Shown here: positions 7,808-12,378 of the stretch, one piece after another
Layout: every line of letters starts with the position of its first letter
How positions within the stretch are numbered: position 1 is the first letter of the stretch
Origin: Bacillota bacterium
GTDB taxonomy: Bacteria; Bacillota; Clostridia; Christensenellales; Aristaeellaceae
Assembly (NCBI GenBank): GCA_023460055.1
Contig: JAEWRJ010000191.1
Location: 1-12,378, forward strand
Reading direction: 5' to 3'
Length of the DNA: 12,378 bases
The notes under the pieces: generated by a model
Databases searched by the model: none
Seen by the model: only the letters and a program-made list of their open reading frames with translations
What the model was told of the DNA's origin: nothing
Program-made: the position numbers and the translations under genes

Positions 7808-7836
7808 TTTTTATCTCATCGCATCTATGATATAAT
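7808..7836 (+). promoter_or_regulatory. Extended -10 promoter for the amidotransferase-phosphoesterase operon
   Basis: A perfect TATAAT at 7831-7836 is preceded by TATGA, a TRTGn extended -10. The expected -35 position (7808-7813) holds only a weak TTTTTA, which is common where an extended -10 compensates. The predicted transcription start is near 7843, leaving a leader of about 29 bases before the ATG at 7872. Confidence 0.7.
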
Positions 7837-7871
7837 ACCTTCGCATTACCGAACGAAATGTGAGGACGGCC

Positions 7872-8579
7872 ATGATTACGATTGGTATCAGCCCCGACTG
7901 GAACACTGAAAAAGGACGCATCAATATACCTAACGATTATATTACCGCTGTTATGAGGGCAGGCGCCCTGCCTCTCCTGTTCCCCCTCGTCGACAGCGAA
8001 GAAGCCTGGAAAGCCATGATTGACAAAGTGGACGGCGTTATCTTTTCCGGCGGCGAGGATATCGATCCCAAGCACTTTGGTGAAGAGGTCCATCCCGGCT
8101 GCGGAGAGATCATACCCGAGCGCGACGCCCAGGAGTTGTTTGGATATCGGTATCTGCTTACGACCGGCAAGCCTTTCCTGGCCATCTGCCGCGGTATGCA
8201 GCTGATGAACGTCGCCCAAGGCGGCACGCTCTATCAGGATATCCCTGCCCAGCTGCCGCACATCACGATCAGGCACTCGCAATCGGAAACCGCCGACAGC
8301 GCGCACCAGACAGACATTCTGCCGGGCACGCTCCTGCGCAGCCTCATCGACGCAGACAGGGTGCCGGTCAACAGCCGCCACCATCAGGCGGTCAAGGATG
8401 TAGCGCCGGGCCTGCGCGTCAGCGCACTGTCGGAAGACGGGCTGGTCGAGGCATTGGAGTTTGAAAATGGCTATCCCGGCATCGGCACCCAATGGCATCC
8501 GGAGAACCTGTCAAAGCGCAGAAACGACATGCAGAGCCTGTTTAACTGGCTGGTGGCCGAGGCCGCCAAGCGCACATGA
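7872..8579 (+). CDS. Class I glutamine amidotransferase, gamma-glutamyl-gamma-aminobutyrate hydrolase family (PuuD-like)
   Basis: A 235-residue cytoplasmic hydrolase of the peptidase C26 / PuuD type, which cleaves gamma-glutamyl amide bonds such as gamma-Glu-GABA in putrescine breakdown. The catalytic triad is in place: the nucleophile elbow AICRGMQ (Cys106) and TQWHPE (His209, Glu211). GVIFSGGEDIDP (55-66), GGTLYQDI (117-124) and NSRHHQAV (167-174) are further family signatures. I start at the ATG at 7872, with GAGG seven bases upstream, because that begins directly with the first beta strand ITIGISPDW; a GTG at 7860 would add four residues but has no ribosome site. No other putrescine genes are present, so the real substrate may differ. 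The stop overlaps the next gene by four bases (ATGA). Confidence 0.93.
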   Translation: MITIGISPDWNTEKGRINIPNDYITAVMRAGALPLLFPLVDSEEAWKAMIDKVDGVIFSGGEDIDPKHFGEEVHPGCGEIIPERDAQELFGYRYLLTTGKPFLAICRGMQLMNVAQGGTLYQDIPAQLPHITIRHSQSETADSAHQTDILPGTLLRSLIDADRVPVNSRHHQAVKDVAPGLRVSALSEDGLVEALEFENGYPGIGTQWHPENLSKRRNDMQSLFNWLVAEAAKRT

Positions 8580-9274
8580 CCATTGCCCTGGTATCCGACC
8601 TGCACGGCAATATGACCGCTGTAGAGGCGCTTGAGCGTGACCTGGTCAAGCGCAAGGCGGACGCCGTCTGGTGCCTGGGGGACCTGGTGGGCAAAGGGCC
8701 CAGCAGCGACCGCACCTTTGACTGGGCAGTCGCCAACTGCGACTTGATCCTGCGCGGCAACTGGGATGAGGGAGTCGGGATGAAGCTGTTTCCAAACGAC
8801 GCCTTCTACTATGACCAGCTGGGCAAAGCGAGGCTTGAAAAGCTCTGCGGCTTTCCGCTTGAGCATCACGTGCGGCTGAGCGGGCGGAATATCCGCCTGA
8901 TCCACGGCCGCCCCATCATGAAGGATCTGATCAACCCGCACCAGGGATCCGTCCCGGAGCTGGAAGCGCTGTTTCAAGACAGCTTCCAGATTGTCGGCTA
9001 CGCGGATACCCACAGGCAGAGCCTTCGCACCCTCTCCCCCGGCATCCTGTTCAATACCGGCTCTGTCGGCAACGGCCTGGGGCAGAACATGGTGCAGTAT
9101 GTGCTGATGGACGGCGACGAACTTGATGACGAAGCGCCCTTTGACCTGCGCATGGTCACCCTGCCCTATGATATTGAAATGGCGGTCAGGGAGACCGAGG
9201 AGCAGCCGAAGCTGCCTAACGGTCACCTGTTTATCCGGGAGATCCGCAGCGGGGTTTACGCCAGAAAGCAATAG
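8576..9274 (+). CDS. Calcineurin-like metallophosphoesterase, YfcE-type family
   Basis: A 232-residue predicted metal-dependent phosphoesterase. Motifs in order: SDLHGN (Asp8, His10), LGDLVGKGP (Asp36), GNWD (Asn62; the GNHD block with Trp in place of His, common in this branch), LIHG (His110) and NTGSVG (160-165). The usual GHTH metal motif reads YADTH (142-146), so the first histidine is replaced by Asp144 while His146 stays; an aspartate could still bind metal, but this is unusual. Translation is coupled to the amidotransferase through an ATGA overlap, with GAGG lying farther upstream within that gene. Nothing shows what the phosphoester is; relatives act on phosphodiesters or serve as protein phosphatases. 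A strong terminator follows within 20 bases. Confidence 0.9.
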   Translation: MTIALVSDLHGNMTAVEALERDLVKRKADAVWCLGDLVGKGPSSDRTFDWAVANCDLILRGNWDEGVGMKLFPNDAFYYDQLGKARLEKLCGFPLEHHVRLSGRNIRLIHGRPIMKDLINPHQGSVPELEALFQDSFQIVGYADTHRQSLRTLSPGILFNTGSVGNGLGQNMVQYVLMDGDELDDEAPFDLRMVTLPYDIEMAVRETEEQPKLPNGHLFIREIRSGVYARKQ

Positions 9275-9290
9275 ATGACAGCAACTAAAT

Positions 9291-9326
9291 AGCCGCCCGG
9301 CGTTTTCATGCGCCGAGCGGCTTTTT
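9291..9326 (+). terminator. Rho-independent terminator of the amidotransferase-phosphoesterase operon
   Basis: The arms at 9291-9302 and 9311-9322 (AGCCGCCCGGCG pairing with CGCCGAGCGGCT, one C-A mismatch) enclose an eight-base loop and run into five T. It lies 16 bases after the stop codon. Read on the other strand the same hairpin follows the zinc-binding protein gene, with a broken T run (TATTTAGTT), so it may work weakly in both directions between these convergent genes. Confidence 0.92.
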
Positions 9327-9338
9327 ACATTGGATAGG

Positions 9339-10259
9339 TTATTCTCCCAGCGCCTCGATCAGCGCTTGCGCGTTCTTCCGCATCCCTGTTTCGTAGGCAT
9401 CGGGCTGACCATCCCCGGTGACGATGGGGTCAAGCTCGTAGATCTTTGCCCCTGTCTCCTGCGCGACGGCCTTGGCCGCCCTGTCCTCAAACTGCGGCTC
9501 GGTGAACAGCGGCGGAAGGCCGGCTTCCTTCACCTTTTCAACAAGACCCTTGAGCATCTGAGGTGTCAGCGCCTCATCCGGCTCAAGCGCCAGAACGGCT
9601 ACGACGTTCAGATCATAGGCCTTTGCAAAGTAGGGAAAAGCTTCATGGAAGGTAACGATATCGCGGCGCTCAAGGCCGGACAGATCCTGCCGAAGCTCCT
9701 GATCCAATTCTTCCAGCTTTTGGCTGTAGGCCGCGGCGTTTTCCTCGATCTTCTGTGCCTGATCAGGCATCAGGGCTGCCATCTCCCGGGCAATATGCGC
9801 GGTCATCTTGATAGCGTTTTGCGGGTCAAGCCAGATATGGGCATTGAACTCACCGTGGTCATGGTCGTGCCCGTCATCTTCGCTGTGGCCTTCCTCCAGC
9901 AGCTCATCCTCGAGCAGCAGCTCGATCCCCTCTGAGGTATCAATGAGGGGAAGCTGAGGATACTGCGTCTGCACCATCGGCACAAAGCTCTCCATACCCC
10001 CTCCGTTGATGATCAGCGCGTCTGCCCTTGACAGGGTGACCATATCGCTGGCCAGCAGCTGGTAATCGTGCAGGCATCCCGTGGTCGGGTGTGTCAGGTT
10101 CTTCAGCTCAACCCCCTTAACGCCCACCAGCACGTTGCTGGCGAAAATAAAAATCGGATAAAAAGAGGTGACGACCTGTACCGGCCCCTCCGCCTTTGCG
10201 GAGGCAAAACCCCCGGCCATCATCATCAACCCTAAGAGAACAGCTAAAACCTTTTTCAT
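9339..10259 (-). CDS. znuA: Zinc/manganese ABC transporter substrate-binding protein (ZnuA/AdcA-like)
   Basis: A 306-residue extracytoplasmic metal-binding protein of cluster A-I. The signal peptide (1-23, ASAKA before EGP) has no lipobox cysteine. The domain starts with VQVVTSFYPI (27-36). Likely zinc ligands are His64 in GCLHDYQL, His141 in NAHIWLDP, His205 in TFHEAF and Asp277 in YELDP. A short loop rich in His and acidic residues (about 123-136, with HDHDHGE) precedes His141, the hallmark of zinc rather than manganese importers. ATG at 10259 is chosen because it begins the signal peptide and has AAGG five bases upstream; a longer frame starting at 10292 would put 11 residues before it and overlap the promoter. 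No permease or ATPase gene is next to it, so partners must be elsewhere. Confidence 0.93.
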   Translation of the reverse strand: MKKVLAVLLGLMMMAGGFASAKAEGPVQVVTSFYPIFIFASNVLVGVKGVELKNLTHPTTGCLHDYQLLASDMVTLSRADALIINGGGMESFVPMVQTQYPQLPLIDTSEGIELLLEDELLEEGHSEDDGHDHDHGEFNAHIWLDPQNAIKMTAHIAREMAALMPDQAQKIEENAAAYSQKLEELDQELRQDLSGLERRDIVTFHEAFPYFAKAYDLNVVAVLALEPDEALTPQMLKGLVEKVKEAGLPPLFTEPQFEDRAAKAVAQETGAKIYELDPIVTGDGQPDAYETGMRKNAQALIEALGE

Positions 10260-10290
10260 CAATACCTTGATCCTTTCACCTGGAAGCGCC

Positions 10291-10320
10291 ATTATACCGC
10301 TCCGTTTTCACCATAGTATA
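10291..10320 (-). promoter_or_regulatory. Probable promoter of the zinc-binding protein gene
   Basis: On the minus strand a perfect TATAAT (10291-10296) lies 32 bases before the ATG. There is no TRTGn extension, and the best -35 match is a poor TATACT at 10315-10320 with 18-base spacing. I could not see a recognisable Zur-type palindrome here, though zinc control would be expected for this gene family. Confidence 0.5.
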
Positions 10321-10383
10321 CCCCGGGAGGGCACTTTAGTCATCCTTGACAGCCGGATCCAGCCACTCAGCCTCGATGCAACT

Positions 10384-10410
10384 AAAAAATCCGTCTCTTT
10401 CGAGACGGAT
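10384..10410 (-). terminator. Rho-independent terminator of tRNA-Leu
   Basis: On the minus strand a perfect nine-base-pair stem (ATCCGTCTC with GAGACGGAT, 10389-10397 and 10402-10410) is capped by a GAAA tetraloop and followed by a run of six T. It starts two bases after the tRNA CCA end, so it terminates the tRNA transcript before the zinc-binding protein gene. Confidence 0.95.
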
Positions 10411-10412
10411 CG

Positions 10413-10498
10413 TGGTGCCGAAGGTGGGACTTGAACCCACACGATATTGCTATCAACGGATTTTGAGTCCGTCGCGTCTGCCATTCCACCACTTCGGC
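10413..10498 (-). tRNA. tRNA-Leu (anticodon CAA, reads UUG), CCA encoded
   Basis: The acceptor arms GCCGAAG and CTTCGGC pair perfectly, followed by A and an encoded CCA (10413-10415). The anticodon stem ACGGA/TCCGT encloses the loop CTCAAAA, giving anticodon CAA. A long variable arm (around TGATAGCAATATCG) marks it as class II, as expected for leucine. The T arm contains GTGGGTTCAAGTCCCAC. The total is 86 bases including CCA. Confidence 0.97.
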
Positions 10499-10507
10499 GC
10501 AGATGGA

Positions 10508-10537
10508 AGTATATCACAGGCCGAATAGCAGAATCAA
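10508..10537 (-). promoter_or_regulatory. Promoter of tRNA-Leu
   Basis: On the minus strand TATACT (10508-10513) is preceded by TGTGA, an extended -10. TTGATT (10532-10537, 4 of 6) lies 18 bases upstream. The start of transcription would fall only a few bases before the mature tRNA 5' end at 10498, which is normal for a single tRNA gene. Confidence 0.7.
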
Positions 10538-10553
10538 TAGAACAATAACAGAT

Positions 10554-10643
10554 TTATTTCTTTAGTATTTTCTCAACATTGATAATATACTCAATCTGTA
10601 CGGGGTGGGTTCCGGATACTTCAGACCCGTCCGGCTCCTGCAC
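10554..10643 (-). CDS. Possible 29-residue ORF or gene remnant
   Basis: In the stretch between tRNA-Leu and the MarR promoter, a minus-strand frame reads from a GTG to TAA with a protein-like sequence: acidic and polar at the start (QEPDGSEVSG) and amphipathic at the end (IEYIINVEKILKK). The frame extends only a further ten codons upstream before a TGA. G-rich sequence lies upstream, but not a clear ribosome site. It might be a small protein, or the tail of a decayed gene. I do not recognise it, and chance cannot be excluded. The rest of the 10499-10762 stretch holds the tRNA promoter, the marR promoter and its operators, and otherwise nothing I can name. Confidence 0.2.
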   Translation of the reverse strand: MQEPDGSEVSGTHPVQIEYIINVEKILKK

Positions 10644-10678
10644 TATCGCTGTCCCCTCACCCCCTTTTCTTCATCGAC

Positions 10679-10707
10679 TTGACTGAAAATATGTCCATCG
10701 ATATAAT
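10679..10707 (+). promoter_or_regulatory. Near-consensus sigma-A promoter of the marR-ABC operon
   Basis: TTGACT (10679-10684, 5 of 6) and a perfect TATAAT (10702-10707) are separated by exactly 17 bases. This is the strongest -35/-10 pair in the window and fits a promoter held down by a repressor. The predicted start of transcription is near 10714, inside the first of two tandem palindromes. Confidence 0.88.
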
Positions 10708-10709
10708 GA

Positions 10710-10736
10710 TTGCGTCCGCAACCATTGCGCTCGCAA
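10710..10736 (+). promoter_or_regulatory. Tandem MarR-box-like operators
   Basis: Two perfect 12-base palindromes of the form TTGCGnnCGCAA lie at 10710-10721 (centre TC) and 10725-10736 (centre CT), repeating with a 15-base period. They cover the predicted transcription start of the operon that encodes the MarR regulator. The form closely resembles the Escherichia coli MarR box TTGCCnnGGCAA. I infer that the regulator represses its own operon here. Confidence 0.75.
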
Positions 10737-10762
10737 ATATACTGCCATCATCGGAGGATAGC

Positions 10763-11206
10763 ATGCCTTCCATTACAAGAAACCTCAATATCATCGCCCG
10801 CTGCGGCAACCAGTTCCGCTCCGCTTTGCTTACGGACACGGGGATAAGCGCCGTTCAGGCCCCCTACCTGCTGCACATCTGCGCGAGCCCCGGCATGTCG
10901 CAGGAGCAGCTGGCGCGCGCCTTGCATGTCAACCCATCCAACGCAGCGCGCCAGCTTTCGTTGCTGGAAGGGCAGGGCTTTATCGACCGGCAGGTCAGCC
11001 CGAAGGATAAGCGGCTGATGGAGATCCATCCGACGGCCAAGGCGCTGGTCTGCGTCCCCTTGATCCGCGAGGTCAACGACCGGTGGAACGCTTATCTGAC
11101 GGAGGGCATCTCCCCCGGCGACCTGGAGGCGCTGGAAAGGATGCTGGAGCATATGCGCGGCCGCGCGATCAAATGGGATGAGGAAAGGGAGGCGCAGGCC
11201 ACTTGA
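10763..11206 (+). CDS. MarR-family transcriptional regulator
   Basis: A 147-residue winged helix-turn-helix regulator, the usual length for the family. The DNA-binding region is clear: MSQEQLARALHVNPSNAARQ (45-64) forms the helix-turn-helix, LEGQGFIDRQVSP leads to the wing, and KDKRLMEIHPTAKA (81-94) has the Asp-Arg wing signature. The flanking helices would form the dimer interface. ATG at 10763 follows GGAGG by five bases and lies downstream of the predicted transcription start; an ATG-like extension beginning at 10679 would overlap the -35 box. The gene overlaps the ABC exporter by four bases, so it is expected to control that exporter, with tandem palindromes just upstream as operator. 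The inducer is unknown. Confidence 0.93.
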   Translation: MPSITRNLNIIARCGNQFRSALLTDTGISAVQAPYLLHICASPGMSQEQLARALHVNPSNAARQLSLLEGQGFIDRQVSPKDKRLMEIHPTAKALVCVPLIREVNDRWNAYLTEGISPGDLEALERMLEHMRGRAIKWDEEREAQAT

Positions 11207-12378
11207 ACGTATTGCTGCAATACCTAAAGCCCCACACCGGTGTCATGGTGTGGACCATGACGGTCAAATTTTTCGCCGCCATGATGGATCTGATCATCCC
11301 TTCCCTGCTGGCCCGCATCATCGATCAGGCCGTGCCAAGCGGCGATACCCGGCAGATCTACTTCTGGGGCGGCTTAATGGTGATCTGCGCGGTGCTGGCC
11401 ATTTCAAGCAATGTATATGCCAACCGCACGGCGGCTGCTACCTCCGGCAAAGTGACGCTGAAGGTGAGGCACGATCTGTTTTCAAAGCTGAGCCATCTGT
11501 CGATGGCGCAGTTTGACAGCGTCTCCCTCTCCTCCGCCATATCGCGCCTGACGAGCGACACCTATAACATCAACCAGTTTCTCAACCGCAGCCAGCGCAT
11601 GGGTGTGCGCGCGCCCATCCTGCTGATCGGCGGGTTGATCATGACCCTGTCGCTGGATTTCCGGCTGACGCTGGTGCTGGTGCTGTCGCTGCCCTTCATT
11701 TTTCTGATCGTCTACCTGATCACTAAAAAGAGCGTCCCTCTGTATACGCGCCAGCAGGGCATTCTGGACAATCTGGTGCGCGTAACACAGGAAAATATCA
11801 GCGGCATACGCATCATCAAAGCCCTGTCAAAGACGGGCTATGAACAGGAGCGCTTTGACGGCGTCAACAGCAGTTTGGCAGATACCTCGCAGCGGGCAGG
11901 GCGCATATCGGCGCTGAGCAACCCGCTGACTTCCCTGACGCTCAACATCGGCCTGACGCTAGTGGTGCTGGCAGGCGCGTATCTGGCCAACCGCGGCCTG
12001 TCCTCCCCCGGCACGATCATCGCTTTTCTGAATTACTTTACGCTGATCTCGATGGCCATGATGGGCATTACCCGCATCTTCATTATGCTGTCGCGCGGCA
12101 TCTCCTCCGCCCGGCGCGTAGCAGAGGTGCTGTCGATGCCTCAGGACATGCCGGTTGAAGAAGCGGAAGAAGACATGGCTGACGCGCCGCACATCGTGTT
12201 TGACCGTGTATCCTTCGGCTATGGCGAGAAGGGTCCGGCGCTTGAGAACATCAGCTTCACGCTCAGGCAGGGCGAGACGCTGGGCATCATCGGCGCGACA
12301 GGCAGCGGCAAAACCACGCTGATCAAGCTGCTGATGCGCCTGTACGATGCCGGTTCAGGCAGCATCCGCGTCAAGGGA
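11203..12378 (+). CDS. ABC exporter half-transporter, membrane plus ATPase domains; cut by right window edge
   Basis: The first 392 residues of a multidrug-type ABC exporter half-subunit. The N-terminal membrane domain begins with LLQYLKPHTGVMVW and contains the expected pattern of helices, with AQFDSVSLSSAISRLTSD (residues about 103-120), a long intracellular loop around NISGIRIIKAL, and a final helix pair before the linker near 325. The ATPase domain starts near IVFDRVSFGYG (A-loop) and shows Walker A GATGSGKT (364-371). The Q-loop, signature and Walker B lie beyond the edge. The start is TTG at 11203, overlapping the marR stop as TTGA, with GGGAGG at 11187-11192 ten bases upstream; it matches the usual N terminus of relatives. 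In MarR-ABC-ABC operons a second half-transporter normally follows. The substrate is unknown. Confidence 0.92.
   Translation, partial: MNVLLQYLKPHTGVMVWTMTVKFFAAMMDLIIPSLLARIIDQAVPSGDTRQIYFWGGLMVICAVLAISSNVYANRTAAATSGKVTLKVRHDLFSKLSHLSMAQFDSVSLSSAISRLTSDTYNINQFLNRSQRMGVRAPILLIGGLIMTLSLDFRLTLVLVLSLPFIFLIVYLITKKSVPLYTRQQGILDNLVRVTQENISGIRIIKALSKTGYEQERFDGVNSSLADTSQRAGRISALSNPLTSLTLNIGLTLVVLAGAYLANRGLSSPGTIIAFLNYFTLISMAMMGITRIFIMLSRGISSARRVAEVLSMPQDMPVEEAEEDMADAPHIVFDRVSFGYGEKGPALENISFTLRQGETLGIIGATGSGKTTLIKLLMRLYDAGSGSIRVKG

Noticed and set aside
7860..7871. GTG start for the amidotransferase four codons upstream
   Set aside because: There is no ribosome site before it, and the bases from 7861 form the ribosome site for the ATG at 7872.
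10260..10330. Zur or other metalloregulator box upstream of the zinc-binding protein
   Set aside because: I looked for a 7-1-7 or 9-1-9 AT-rich inverted repeat and saw none; only a six-base GTATAC palindrome is present.
10308..10517. Minus-strand 69-codon frame containing GGMADATDSKSV
   Set aside because: It is a translation of tRNA-Leu and its flanks. This peptide pattern is a well-known spurious protein produced from tRNA-Leu genes.
10679..10762. N-terminal extension of the MarR protein by 28 residues
   Set aside because: It would start at the -35 box, upstream of the predicted transcription start; the ATG at 10763 has a GGAGG five bases upstream.
10384..10762. tRNA-Leu as an integration site for a mobile element
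   Set aside because: There is no integrase gene, and I saw no duplicated tRNA 3' end in the window.
10657..10839. Minus-strand 60-codon frame over the marR promoter and N terminus
   Set aside because: It lies antisense to the promoter, operators and start of marR and shows no ribosome site or family resemblance.

Overview
The window looks like ordinary chromosome from a fairly GC-rich Bacillota (Firmicutes) bacterium, most likely a member of the Clostridia. The signs are: strong GGAGG-type ribosome binding sites throughout; sigma-A promoters with the Gram-positive TRTGn extended -10; GTG and TTG starts; the xpaC-telA pair; a MarR-ABC exporter operon; and a tRNA-Leu with encoded CCA. This assignment is inferred from gene content and signals, not from a search. 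I see no phage, transposase, integrase or CRISPR array.

Layout. (1) 1-2157, minus: pcrA DNA helicase, cut at the left edge about where its C-terminal Tudor-like domain begins, with its own promoter at 2243-2271. (2) 2276-7716, minus: a tight six-gene operon in transcription order XpaC-like protein, TelA-family protein, LemA-like membrane protein, TPM-domain membrane protein, alkaline-phosphatase-superfamily phosphodiesterase, and MBL-fold protein. Gaps are -4 to 15 bases and three starts are GTG. One promoter lies at 7764-7792. (3) 7872-9274, plus: a divergent two-gene operon with a class I glutamine amidotransferase (gamma-glutamyl-GABA hydrolase type) overlapping a calcineurin-like metallophosphoesterase, closed by a clear terminator. 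(4) 9339-10259, minus: an orphan zinc/manganese substrate-binding protein. (5) 10413-10498, minus: tRNA-Leu(CAA) with a strong terminator behind it. (6) 10763 to the right edge, plus: a MarR regulator and the first subunit of an ABC exporter, driven by a near-consensus promoter that carries two tandem MarR-box-like palindromes.

How the genes may work together. The six-gene operon joins two modules that each recur in Firmicutes, XpaC/TelA (envelope or toxic-anion stress) and LemA/TPM (membrane proteins of poorly known role), and adds two predicted metal-dependent hydrolases. The MBL protein has lost most of its HxHxDH metal motif. This is the best candidate for an under-described system in the window; its function cannot be read from sequence alone. 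The MarR-ABC operon looks like a self-repressed drug or metabolite efflux system, with the partner half-transporter expected just beyond the right edge.
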